Shown here piece by piece: positions 31,160 to 41,620 of a stretch of DNA of 64,000 bases; positions within the stretch are counted from its first letter, which is position 1, and the number at the start of each line of letters is the position of its first letter. Under the pieces are notes generated by a model that ran no database searches, was not told the origin of the DNA, and was given only the letters and a program-made list of their open reading frames with translations. The DNA lies in the NCBI RefSeq assembly GCF_039555335.1, contig NC_092647.1, positions 14,370,094 through 14,434,093 of the forward strand. The letters run 5' to 3'. The position numbers were made by a program, and so were the translations under genes. This stretch comes from Amphiura filiformis. Its lineage: Eukaryota; Echinodermata; Ophiuroidea; Amphilepidida; Amphiuridae.

Positions 31160-34100
31160 GTCGACATCGCCATAAAATGTAGTCATTTACTTGATTTGTA
31201 GTTTAGTCCAATTCCTATTAAAGTGAGGTAGGCCTATTCACTTTCTTTACTAACACAATATTTCAAGAGTTTGTTTCAAAAAGGCATTCGTTCAATAGCT
31301 GCCTTGTGTAACATTTTGCTGGAATATTTTTACATTCTAAAGTTTAAATGACATTTAACGATTGGAATGGATATGTTTGCACATCTGGCTTATTCTCTTT
31401 CAATAATAGATTTGTCCCTAAAATTGTCAAATCCAAGGTTTTAAAATGGCTGCCATTGCACTTGATGCCCTTTTCTTCTTCGCACGTGGGCAGTTAAAGG
31501 GATTTGCAATTATTTGCCAAAATATTATATATTCTACTACGCCAATGTTATTAGAGTGGCAAGGTTACTGCTACTCAATATTTTCAAATAGAAAATCCCA
31601 CAAAACAGTCTTTGGAACCAAACTCTTCATTTAATGATGTTTAAATTCTCTCCATTATTTTAGGACCCTGGAATAAGGCAAAAGAGACCATCGCTTTATT
31701 CAATACATTTAATTTATGGGTAAAAATGGCATTTTTTGGTGATTTTTGTTCAGTTTTGACCAAAAGAACAAGTTTTTATATGGGAATTTTTTTGAAAATT
31801 GACATATACATCTTGCAAAGTGTATCAGTTTACTAAGATGGATGTTTGGATCAAAACGTCAATCATAACATTTTTCTGCGACCTATGGTTTTTGACCTAT
31901 GACCCCTTGGAATTCATAAGTAGGCCTAAAACGGGTGTTTTGAGTGATTTTGGTGTGGGGTTACAAAATATAAAAAAAAAAAAAAAAGTGGTTCTAAAAG
32001 TTTAACATGTGTAGGGGGTCAAAAAGTTTTGACATACCGAAATCAAAATTTTCCAGCCCCAAGTATTTATGAACGTTCCTTAGCTTTTTAAGTACTGTAT
32101 CTCTACCAAATATGGCAAATTAGGCCTATAAACATTTAGATTTTGCAGTGTTCCTTTTTGGACCTCGCCTCATACAAACAGACGGCTGCCAAAATTGAAA
32201 AACGATGAAAGCAGTGCACTTTTTAAAATTTTGTCTTGTCTTGTCTTTAGTTGTTTGTAACTTTAAAATGAAACAAAGACCAGGAAAGTATTACTATCAA
32301 CGGAGCGGAGAGCCGTTGCCTCAGCTCCGTCCGTGAATGACGTAGTTAAAAGTGATGAATCCCATGCCCCTCGGTTAAAACGAGAAGACCATGTTTTTTT
32401 TAAAGATTTGATATTAAAATAGTTTAAATCAAAACCCTAAATTCAAATAGTAATCACATGCCCTTTCATGCCTTCGGGATTAAAGAAATATACTGTGATT
32501 TTTTCCGTTCCTTTTTTCACATGCATTTGAAATATCAACACATTCAACAGTAGGCCTACTTGCGAGTGGTATCGCCTTTTATTTTATTTTACTCACTCTG
32601 TTATTTCCAGTTTGGTGTTAAAGGGTTAATGTACGATTTCTTCAAATTTTTAATTTGTCATTATATATTCAAAATGCTGAAATAATACCAGTAATAGGCC
32701 CTAATTATCGGGAATGGCTTCTGTCCATTTTGAACTGAAATAACGAGGTAAACACTGTTTGTTATTTTGGCCGTTTAACACGCAGTTCTATAGGAGGATA
32801 TAAAGTCATAATTCTTGAATTATGACTTTATATCGAACTTTACTCTGTTTACCTACAAACACAACAAATTTGGCTGATTCCATTTAAATGCAAGTTGTGA
32901 CATGTGTATACATTACAAATATGCCATAAAATCAGGTTTGAAAAGAATAACCAAATTCATATTATAAGATCGTACATTATGACTTTAATAAATCAAAGTT
33001 CAGTTCCAAATAAACGGTGTGTAGAATTGATGTTCTTTTAGCTTTTTTAATGGTATCACGGTTAGGCCTATCGACAGATGTGACAAAATTAAATAAAAAA
33101 AGAAAACAAACCTAGAATCATACAAATGACTTTTTGTTAACACTGATTAGGCCTACATTATCTCTGCACTGATACAGTTAGCAGCCTGGACAACTGATTC
33201 TTTAGAAATGCTTAGTCGCGCTGAAAGTCGATCGATACATGTTAAAATCAGCACAATTCAGAGATACATCTTTTGCTATGAAATTAATTTTCTCGGTCAA
33301 ATATAAAGCAATATTTTTTTTCTTCAGTAATGTCAGTTAAAAACTTGGTGCTTGGATATACATTTTTTACAAATCCTGGTGTTAAAATTAAGCATCAAAT
33401 TGTGTCTTTTAGTGTGATATTTTTTGTTTTTATAGGCCTTCAGTTCGCACGCGAGCTTTTTACGGAATTCATTTTTAGCGTCTCAAACTAATATAGTTTG
33501 CTAAAGAAAGATATTTCCACCTCTGTAAAGCACATCGTGTGGGTCTATATATTATAGTTTTGTTAGAATTTCCGTTTTTATTTTACCCTTTTTCCTTCAT
33601 ACTCAGAAAATGTCTAACTCAGTACTTTTATCTCGAGAGCAACCAACAGAAATAGTCGATATTTCCTTTGTTGTTTATCCAGGTCAATTTTCCATTGAAA
33701 GCAAATTGCCCGACCAGCGATTTGGTAGCCCAAATCCCCAATTGAGTGTTCTGGTTAAACATGATCAGTAGGAGCGCTATAGGCCTGGGAATTTCTTTGC
33801 TATATTGAAGTTCTAGCAACACTGTAGCCATGCCGGTATTCCTATTAAACCCAGGGATATCGATCCACAATGCTAGTATTAGCCTTAGATTTCACTCGTT
33901 GATTTTGAAAAATGGTCAGCCGGCAGTTAAAATAGTGAAATGAAAACGCAAATTCTGACAAAACTATGATATATCGCTCACGGTGATGTGCGTTAGAAAG
34001 TTGGGAAAAATCCTTCATTAGCGAACTATCTTACTTTGAAAAGCTAAAAGGTTGATCCAAAAAAGGCTCGCGGACAGAGTTTAAGCCTATCAAAATCGAA

Positions 34101-34700
34101 AATCTTACACTAAATGACTAAATTTCGCGCCTAAGTTTAACACTACAATTTGAAAAAAAATACAGTATCAAGCACTACAATTTTTCCTGACATTTACTGA
34201 AAAAATGAAAATGATTGCTTTTCATTTGGCCGAGAAAATTAATTTTACATCGAAAAGGTGTAACTAAAAATTTAGCTCATTTCAACACCAAATTCGATCG
34301 TTTGTATTGCCTCATTAAATGACTGAGTGAGCATTGCTAAACAAAAGAATCGGTTGTGCAGGCTGCTAACTGGATATAGCAACAAAAAACTTTCATGTAC
34401 TTCATACCAGCCCGATTTACACTGGTCATGGAAAATAGTAGATATCTACTATTTCCATGCACTGGTAAGCAACCTCAAAAGTTTGTATTGCTTTGATTGC
34501 ATTATCAAAATCAATCGATTGGGATACCAAGTACTTGAGATGACTTGAGAGTCCCAGTTATGTAATAGATGCGGTTGAATGATGGCCCGAATGATGGGCG
34601 GGACTATTTCCCATATTTGGATTCATGACGTAACTTATCGACTGGTTAGGTTTTGGTCACTGTTTATTACAATGAGGGTGCACTGCTGGGGGTAGCGAAC
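31160..34700. other. interior of the 4.68-kb transposon, no further gene
   Basis: AT-rich, with no recognisable transposase or helicase continuation on either strand. Inverted words GAAATTAATTTTCTCGGTCAAAT (near 33282) and its near-inverse (near 34216) suggest a further foldback. TAGGCCTA occurs at 31229, 31921, 32121, 32551, 33063 and 33148. Confidence 0.5.
32797..32834. repeat. 38-bp palindrome
   Basis: GATATAAAGTCATAATTC, TT, GAATTATGACTTTATATC: perfect 18-bp arms. Confidence 0.85.
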
Positions 34701-34919
34701 GGATTTATAAGGACCAACGCCTGACGGCGTTGATTATGGTGCTAAATATTGCGTTGGTCCTGTATGGACTAACAAATCGTTAAGTCAAGACAACCCATAA
34801 ACTATAATAAGGTTAGCAACTATTTTAAAACTGTTGCGATTTGGTAGTTCACAGCATCTTGCGAATGGCAGTGAGCTTTGGCAAAATTTGCATTGATCAT
34901 TTCATAGCTCGTGTGTAGA

Positions 34920-35150
34920 GGAATTCAAATATCACAGATATACTTGTGTAGGTCCTGTGGTTCTTGAGTTATGTTGTAAAGAGGGCTGAAATAACAACAC
35001 TTTTGTAAACGCACATAACTCTTTAACAACAATAAATCAAATAAGTTTTCAAAGAATGTGATTTGTAGGAGGAACATTAACAAACATTTCAATATCTTAA
35101 TTATTAATTTAGATGATGAAAATCGATTTTTTTTTGGGCTGCTTCCCAAG
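34920..35150. repeat. relic of the foldback family at 50991-51840
   Basis: ATACTTGTGTAGGTCCTGTGG, TTGAGTTATGTTGTAAAGAG and AACACTTTTGTAAACG are the inverse of 51125-51205. GAAAATCGATTTTTTT is the inverse of 51025-51040. Confidence 0.6.
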
Positions 35151-35190
35151 GTGCAAGTATAATAATGGAAAATAAAAAGCAATAAAAATT

Positions 35191-35263
35191 CGCCCAACGT
35201 GGGGCTCGAACCCACGACCCTGGGATTAAGAGTCCCATGCTCTACCGACTGAGCTAGCCGGGC
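35191..35263 (-). tRNA. tRNA-Lys (CTT), copy 1
   Basis: A 73-nt cloverleaf on the minus strand: acceptor GCCCGGC pairs with GTTGGGC (two G-U pairs), D arm GCTC-AGTCGGTA-GAGC, anticodon arm TGGGA-CTCTTAA-TCCCA with anticodon CTT (reads AAG, lysine), T arm GTGGG-TTCGAGC-CCCAC, discriminator G. A and B box promoters are intact and a T5 terminator follows the 3' end. The (ATGAG)n satellite lies immediately 5'. This is the best of the three copies. Confidence 0.93.
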
Positions 35264-35277
35264 TGATATGTATTCAG

Positions 35278-35515
35278 TTCATCTCATCTCATCTTATTGA
35301 TCTCGTCTCATTTCATCTCATCTTATTCATTTCATCTCATCTTATTCATTTCATCTCATCTCATCCCATCCCATCCCCTTCTCATCTTACCTCATCTCAC
35401 CTCATCTCATCTCATCCCATCTCATCTCATCACATCACATCTCATCTCACCTCATCTCATCTCATCTCATTTCATCTTATCTCAACTCATCTCCTCTCAT
35501 CTCATCTTATCTCTT
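35278..35515. repeat. (CTCAT)n pentanucleotide satellite 1
   Basis: TCATC/CTCAT units with scattered variants, 15 bp upstream of tRNA-Lys copy 1. Confidence 0.9.
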
Positions 35516-35517
35516 GA

Positions 35518-35655
35518 CTTCTTTTGATGAATAAATGAAAAGAATAGATAGAATTTGTAAAAAATCGAATTCTGGTACTACTTTTGCAAACTTGCTGGGT
35601 GTGTCTGGATCTGGATCTGATTCCGCTGGACTGGTTACAGTAAACGCAGATAAAG
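35518..35655. repeat. tRNA-unit spacer, copy 1
   Basis: CTTCTTTTGATGAATAAATG...CTTTTGCAAACTTGCTGGG...CCGCTGGACTGGTTACAG recurs at 37050-37220 and 37970-38132. The amplified unit is therefore tRNA, satellite and spacer. Confidence 0.75.
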
Positions 35656-35679
35656 GTGCGATGATGATGGATATTTAGC

Positions 35680-36545
35680 GCTGTTCACTAGCAAAATGCG
35701 CGGTATTTGCATTTTTCCTCGCTTTTAACGACGATAGCGTGCTAATAGCAAACATTTGTTATTTCGTGCTAATACGCTGGTGAAATTACGTAATTAATCG
35801 AATTAACTACCATAGCAATAGGTCAAAACAATTTTGAACATATCGCGCTGCACTACATGCAGGTTGAACTTAATCCCCTGTGTGTGTCTGCAATCATAGA
35901 TTGAATACAATACTGGTCTTTTCAAAGATACTAATCTTACAGGTGCAAGTTATCAGCATGATATCGTTCAATGCAGAGGTACCGCGGGAACGTATCAGTG
36001 CAGCGTGGTATATTCAAAATTGTTTTGACCTATTGCTATGGTAGTTAATCCGATTATTACGTAACTTCGCCAGCGTATGGTAGTGAACCAATTGCGAGCT
36101 ATTTCCAAAAGTGGTAAAAATGTTCTGGGCATGGTAGGCGCTAATAGTGGCCATTAGGGTAATGCGCGCTATAGCATGAGTTGTGCTAATTTTATCATTT
36201 ATAGCGTAGGCTATCATTTGCAAAAGTTCTAAAAATGCTCTCACCATGGCAGGCGTTATTAGCGCTAATAGTACTCATTAGCGTGAGATGCGCTATTAGC
36301 ACCAATAGCATAAGGTGTGCTAATAACGATATTATCGCTCATTAGTGTATCATTTGAAAAAATGTTAATTATCTCAGGATGGTAGGCGCTATTAGCGCTA
36401 ATATCGCTAATTAGCGTGAGGTGCGCTATTAGCGCTAATAGCGTAAGGAGTGTTAATAGCGACGTGATAATAACGATATTAGCCCTCATTAGTGTATCTT
36501 GTGCAAAATTGTTCATTTTCTCAGGATAGAGGGTATCAAGTTCCA
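35680..36545. repeat. GCGCTAATAGCG-rich minisatellite
   Basis: Degenerate units of about 105-150 bp with ATGGTAGGCGCTATTAGCGC, GCGTGAGGTGCGCTATTAGC, ATAACGATATTA and CTCATTAGTGTATC. Almost every unit contains the palindromic words GCGCTAATAGCGC or CGCTATTAGCG. It is interrupted by the MITE at 35773-36077. Confidence 0.75.
35773..36077. mobile_element. MITE with ATTAACTACCATAGCAATAG, full copy
   Basis: 305 bp. Left TACGCTGGTGAAATTACGTA and right the inverse TACGTAACTTCGCCAGCGTA; TIR of about 50 bp including ATTAACTACCATAGCAATAG. Sisters at 42593-42890 and 14325-14512. Confidence 0.85.
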
Positions 36546-36899
36546 AGTTTCAAGATATTGCGTTGTGTATCTAAAATGAATGATTAATTTTGTTGTTTGT
36601 CGCCTATGTTTGCATTTGTGTGAAACTTTTGCTTTTTCTCAAGTTGAATATTCCTTTATGTGTTTCTTATTATCAAATTTGTTTTCTTGTCTTTCGCTTT
36701 TTTATGTTTGTTATCTTTCTTGTAGATGTGTTTCTATAATTAAAATATGAGAGATATTTCTATAATTAAAATATGAGTGTAGATTTATCATGCATCCAAA
36801 TAACCGACAAATGAGCAAACGAATCAGAAAACAAAATTTTAATCACCATGATTACTGAAGTAATAACAAAAGACAAACCAAAAAATGTATTTAAAAAGT

Positions 36900-36972
36900 C
36901 ACCCAACGTGGGGCTCGAACCCACGACCCTGGGATTAAGAGTCCCATACTCCACCGACTGAGCTAGCCGGGC
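36900..36972 (-). tRNA. tRNA-Lys (CTT), copy 2, diverged
   Basis: Same 73-nt frame and anticodon CTT as copy 1. Changes: G1-U72 wobble in the acceptor (TTGGGTG end), GAGT instead of GAGC in the D stem, and GTGG in the D loop end. It still folds, so it may be active or drifting towards a pseudogene. A T5 run follows. Confidence 0.78.
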
Positions 36973-36987
36973 TGACATGTGTACAGT

Positions 36988-37048
36988 TCATCTCACCTCC
37001 TCTCATCTCACCTCATCTCATCTCATCTCATCTCATCTCATCTCATCT
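36988..37048. repeat. (CTCAT)n pentanucleotide satellite 2
   Basis: About a dozen CTCAT/CTCAC units directly 5' of tRNA-Lys copy 2. Confidence 0.9.
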
Positions 37049-37330
37049 CGTCTTGGCTTCTTTTGATGAATAAACGATAAGAATAAATAACATTTGTAAA
37101 ATAAATCGAATCCGGTAACTTACTTTTGCAAACTTCCTATATTGTGTTTAGAACTGACCCCGCTGGACATGGTTAAGTGATACAGTGAACGCAACATATC
37201 AAGTTTGCAAAAGGACAATGTCATTCTTAATGACTTTGCACTACAAATTTACTCGTTACCAAATTATTTATTAAAATAAAAATGACACGCAACGAACCGA
37301 GTAACAACAAAAAGTTATTGAAAATAAAGT

Positions 37331-37403
37331 CGCCCAATGTGGGGCTCGAACCCACGACCCTGGGATTAAGAGTCCCATGCTCTACCGACTGAGCTAGCCG
37401 GGC
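37331..37403 (-). tRNA. tRNA-Lys (CTT), copy 3
   Basis: Identical to copy 1 except the acceptor base at position 66, which gives a C7-A66 mismatch (ACATTGGGCG end). Anticodon CTT, intact A and B boxes. Short T runs downstream. Confidence 0.82.
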
Positions 37404-37420
37404 TGATATGTGCACAGTTC

Positions 37421-37966
37421 ATCTCATCTCATTTATCTCATCTCGTCTCTCCTCATCTCATCTCATGTTATTTATCCCACCCCATCCTATCTCATCTCAC
37501 CCCATCTTATCTCATCTCATCACATCTCATCTTATCTCATCACATCCTATCCCATATTATCTCATCACATCTCATCTCATCACATCTCATCTCATCACAT
37601 CTCATCTCATCTCATCACATCTCATCTTATCTCATCTCATCACATCTCATCTTATCACATCCCATCTCATCTCATCTCATCTCATCACATCTCATCTCAT
37701 CACATCTCATCTTATCTCATCTCATCACATCTCATCTTATCTCATCACATCCTATCCCATATTATCTCATCACATCTCATCTCATCTCATCACATCTGAT
37801 CTCATCCCACCCATCCCATCTCATCTCATCACATCACATCTCATCTTATCTCATCACATCCCATCCCATCTCATCTCATCACATCACATATCATCTTATC
37901 GTATCTCATCCCATCCCATCTCATCTCATCCCATCTCACCTCATCTCAGTTCACCTCATCTCATCT
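37421..37966. repeat. (CTCAT)n pentanucleotide satellite 3
   Basis: About 545 bp of CTCAT/CACAT/CCCAT units, with higher-order blocks such as TTATCTCATCACATCCTATC repeated twice. Long open frames of ISSHLITSH type are artefacts of the 5-bp period. Confidence 0.95.
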
Positions 37967-38405
37967 GATTGCTTCTTTTGGTGAATAGAGGACAAGAATA
38001 GATAGCATTTGTAAATAAATCGAATTCCAGTACTTACTTCTGCAAACTTGCTGGGATGTGTCTGGAACTAATCCCGCTGAACTGGTTACGTGATACAATA
38101 AACGCAACGTATCAAGTTTGCAAAAGTCAATGTCTTCATGCTACAATTGAAACGTTACAAATGTCTTTCCTTTTTTTTAAATACACACACTTTTAATCTA
38201 ATCTTGCATCATGTAAGTCAATCACTATGTATTAAATGTTGCAAGAACAAGACTAATGCTTGCAATGGCAACTGCCGACCAACTATCACCATAGGCATTC
38301 ATGAGATGAGATATGATACGATGCGATGAATAAAGTCGGTAGAGTTTTTGTTGTTTGTAGCGTATGTTTGCATTTGTTGTTTTTGTATGAAACTTTTGCT
38401 TTTTC

Positions 38406-38786
38406 TCACCTCATCTCACCTCATCTGATCTCACCCCTCTCATCTCATCGTATCTCATCTCTTTCACCTCATCTCACCTCATTTCATCTCACCTCACCAT
38501 ATCTCACATCACCTCATCGTATTTCACTTCCTCACATCTCATCTCACCTCATCTTATCGTACCTCCTCTCATCTCACCTCTTCTCATCTCCTCTCCTCTC
38601 ACCTCATCTCATCTCACCTCATGTCATCTCACCTCATGTCACCTCATCTCATCTCACCTCATCTCATCTCAACTCATCTCACCTCATCTCATCTCACCTC
38701 AACTCACCTCACCTCATCTCACCTCATCTCACCTCATCTCACCTCAACTCATCTCACCTCACATCACCTCATCTCATCTCACCTCT
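38406..38786. repeat. (CTCAC/CTCAT)n pentanucleotide satellite 4
   Basis: About 380 bp, richer in CTCAC than the others. It ends exactly where the segmental duplication with receptor 3 begins (CTCACTAATATTG). Confidence 0.93.
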
Positions 38787-38833
38787 CACTAATATTGAAA
38801 GAACAGAGTATTGTTGGTGCATGCACCTCTATA

Positions 38834-39103
38834 TACCGTAAAAACTCGATAGTTAGCATATGTGCTTAATCGAGCGCTTTTGAAAACATGATATATTGTA
38901 CCAAAGGCCTGCGCTTTACAAACTGAGCTAATTAAATGGGGTTGAGACGCAAATTTGCAGGTTTACCTGTTCGTATATAACTATGTGTATCGATGATTTG
39001 CTCAAAACCCTTAACTCTTTTGTGGATGGAGCACTTAATGTTTGCATCTTTTAAAAGCGATAGATAGTAAGCACATTATGCTAACTATCGAGTTTTTACG
39101 GTA
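38834..39103. mobile_element. MITE, TIR TACCGTAAAAACTCGATAGT, duplicated copy
   Basis: Same element as 23598-23867, carried along by the segmental duplication rather than inserted independently (flanks are identical). Confidence 0.88.
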
Positions 39104-39564
39104 GTATATATTAACAGATATGCGAAATCTGCAATAATTCAACTGAGTATATTATAAAATTCAGGACAAGCTGAACAAAGCGGTTTTCACAATTCTGACC
39201 CATGCATCAATTGTTGAATCTGTCAATAATACCAGAACAAAAATAAATTTTATTTTCAAAGGATCCATTAGTTCATCAAACCAAAATCTCGAGACAAATT
39301 AAGAGCTTTCTTTAAGGAAATCTTACATAAAATACAATTTGTGACTTTATGACGATATTAATAACATCTGAAGGTCAAAGCACATAATCAAAGAAAAGTC
39401 CATCTCTTGTCTATTGTCTAAGTGACACCATTATCACCCTAACAAAGATAAATTTATTTCAATTTCTTGTTCAAAATATCCATTAACGTTATACTGCGTC
39501 ATGCGAGTGGAGCATCATGTATTGTTATGTTGTTATGTGAATAAAACTAACATCTTATAAAGCC

Positions 39565-39703
39565 GAGTTTACACTCAGTCGCGGAGCGACAGGCGATTTG
39601 TTTTTGACCAATGAGGTAGAGCGCTTTTCACAATTTAAATTAATACGCTCCATCTTATTGGCTAAAAACAAACTCGCGATTGAGCATTGTTGAGTGTAAA
39701 TTC
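39565..39703. repeat. CCAAT-bearing foldback upstream of GPCR 3
   Basis: Same facing CCAAT boxes and inverted ends as at 10424 and 24330. Confidence 0.65.
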
Positions 39704-40029
39704 AGCTTCACACAGATTTGTCTGCTGATAGCGATTTGTGGTGTTATTGAAAATTTGCAAATTCAGTTTAACAAAACGTCTCTGCAAAGAACGATTTAGT
39801 GTTATCTAGATTGTCTGCAAAACTAGTACCGTATGTTGAGAATATACAGTTGTTTGTTTTAAATACTAGTAAACGCGACGTAAAAACGATGCTGTGAACT
39901 ACCAAATCGCAACAGTTTAAAATAGTTGCTAACCTTAATTTTGTACAGTCGATTAATAATAGTATATACAGCGATTTAAAAACACAAGCAAAGCTTTCGA
40001 CAATTTATTCGACTCATACAACCGTAAAG

Positions 40030-40065
40030 CACTCGTTTTCCTGAAGCCACGGCACCGGGAAGGCA
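40030..40065 (+). promoter_or_regulatory. conserved 36-bp block before GPCR 3
   Basis: Identical to the blocks before receptors 1 and 2. Confidence 0.5.
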
Positions 40066-40131
40066 TTTTAAAGCCACAAGCAGATATTTGATTTTATCAC
40101 AGAGTAGATTGATACAACATTTACCATTACG

Positions 40132-41154
40132 ATGGCAAACGACTCTTATCACGGTGTTGAAGATTACAGTCCGATACATTTGGCACTACGCACTTCATTT
40201 GCTTCTGTAACTGCAATCTTATCTGTTGTGAGTAACTTCATCTGTCTTGTGGTGTTACCTCATGTAACAAGTATTCCTGAGAACAACAGGTATTTCCTTT
40301 TGTCTTTAACCATCGCTGACTTCGGCACCGGTATTGCTACTTTGACGTACATCGCTCCAGCAGCAAATGCGGAGAGGATGTATTCGGACGATCTGTGCGT
40401 CTGGGTGTGTTTCTTTCTACATTTATTTCCATTATTGTCCATCATATCACTGATATATCTCACTGTAGATAAATACGTTGCGATCACGAAACCTCTACGA
40501 TATCCTCAACTTATTACTAAAAGAAGAGTAATTGGACTTATTATCTTTACCTGGTTCATATGTGCCATTTCTTACGCATGTCTTCTAATTCCTGGGCCTC
40601 CTGCGTTTTATTCAGTCAGCGCCGCGACTTGTGTCCCTGGACTTTTTAGAAATTCTGACGTCTTCTTATATCGTACATTTTTTAGTGGCGTTTGTATTGT
40701 ATTGTTGCCTTTAATAACAATCACCTTGATATACATCCATTTGTACCGAATAACACGTCGACAAATCCGTGAGATCCAAGAACGATATGGACCAAGTCAG
40801 GAGCACTGCAACAAAAAATCGGCTCTACATGCAGAAGGGAGAGTCATTCGAATATTTGCCGCCATTACTATAACATACGCTATTGTTTGGATACCGTATT
40901 TTGCTGTTGTCACATACAGAAACTTTACTTTGAATACAATCCCGTGGTTAGATTTTATTGGAGCCTGGTTTGTGTTTTCTGGGAGCTGGTGTGATGCAGT
41001 GATCCTGGCTGGAATGAGTCCTGCATTCAGAAAAACAGCCAAACGTCTGCTACTAGACAAATGTGGTTTTGTCCGAAGCATTCGAACCGCACCCAATACT
41101 AATAGTGAGGTGTTAACGATCAGTACCCGTAACAATAACATTAGTGAATCGTAA
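40132..41154 (+). CDS. class A (rhodopsin-like) orphan GPCR, copy 3
   Basis: Single-exon 340-residue paralogue. Landmarks: N35, D63, C89, D113-K114-Y115, W141 (4.50), C167 in ECL2, P193, W253/P255, D288-A-V-I-L, C311. Of the three it has the most complete set of class A landmarks apart from the family-wide DKY and DAxxL. ECL2 is three residues shorter than in copies 1 and 2, and the C-tail has an extra LD and TN. N3 (NDS) and an NFT in ECL3 are possible glycosylation sites. Against copy 2 about 45 residues differ, concentrated in TM4-ECL2-TM5 (residues about 138-195) and the TM6/ECL3 junction, while TM2, ICL2 and TM7 are nearly fixed. That pattern suits ligand-pocket divergence (inference). 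Plasma-membrane G-protein signalling expected; ligand unknown. Confidence 0.93.
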   Translation: MANDSYHGVEDYSPIHLALRTSFASVTAILSVVSNFICLVVLPHVTSIPENNRYFLLSLTIADFGTGIATLTYIAPAANAERMYSDDLCVWVCFFLHLFPLLSIISLIYLTVDKYVAITKPLRYPQLITKRRVIGLIIFTWFICAISYACLLIPGPPAFYSVSAATCVPGLFRNSDVFLYRTFFSGVCIVLLPLITITLIYIHLYRITRRQIREIQERYGPSQEHCNKKSALHAEGRVIRIFAAITITYAIVWIPYFAVVTYRNFTLNTIPWLDFIGAWFVFSGSWCDAVILAGMSPAFRKTAKRLLLDKCGFVRSIRTAPNTNSEVLTISTRNNNISES

Positions 41155-41329
41155 GCAAGGAAGTAACAAAATAATCAACACGTAGAAACTTTTAATTCAG
41201 TTTCACGTGATCGGCAAGAACATCAGTTCGACAGCAAATGCCTAATAATTTGTAGACGACAAGAAGGAAGATTACGACAAAAACCTAAATCTGTTAGATT
41301 CAACTCCCTATATGGACGAACATGTGAAT

Positions 41330-41620
41330 TACAAGTTAATCTTGTACAAATGTTGTACAGTCGATTAATACAACGGTTAAAGTAAACTTAGTCTACAAGC
41401 TCAATTTCTGACAATTATTTGACTCATAACAACCGTGAAGTGCTCGTTTTTCTGAAGCCGCGGCACCGGGAAGGCAATTTTTCAAGTCACAAGCATTTTA
41501 GCACAGAGAAGATTGATACAGCCCTTACCATGTTTATGATGATAAACGGTTTTTATCACGGTCCGAAAAATACAATAAGAACACAACGGTCATACTGTCA
41601 ACTTGTCAACGATTCACTTC
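41330..41620 (+). pseudogene. GPCR 5' stub downstream of GPCR 3
   Basis: Leader copy with 36-bp block variant at 41441-41476 (TGCTCGTTTTTCTGAAGCCG), a degraded start resembling MFMMINGFYHG, then ACGGTCATACTGTCAACTTG as after receptors 1 and 2. Confidence 0.72.

Larger units (their letters stand above)
30096..34771. mobile_element. 4.68-kb DNA transposon, 8-bp target duplication
   Basis: TIRs of about 67 bp (30096-30162 and 34705-34771) begin TAGTCCATACAGGACCAACG and differ at only a few positions. The flanks carry the perfect 8-bp duplication ACAAATCG (30088-30095 and 34772-34779). Each TIR contains its own inner palindrome (AGGACCAACGC...GCGTTGGTCCT). The interior holds a RecQ-like helicase exon (30995-31156), a nested foldback (30416-30800), a 38-bp palindrome (32797-32834) and six TAGGCCTA words. 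No transposase is recognised. An 8-bp target fits hAT, P or KDZ groups; the terminus does not settle which. A solitary end lies at 59580-59606. Confidence 0.85.

Noticed and set aside
37408-37968. Long open frames of 129-186 codons (ISSHLITSH repeats)
   Set aside because: Pure translation of the CTCAT pentanucleotide satellite; a 5-bp period gives stop-free frames by chance.
38326-38869. Frames of 82-171 codons in the fourth CTCAC satellite
   Set aside because: Same satellite artefact, running into the duplicated segment.
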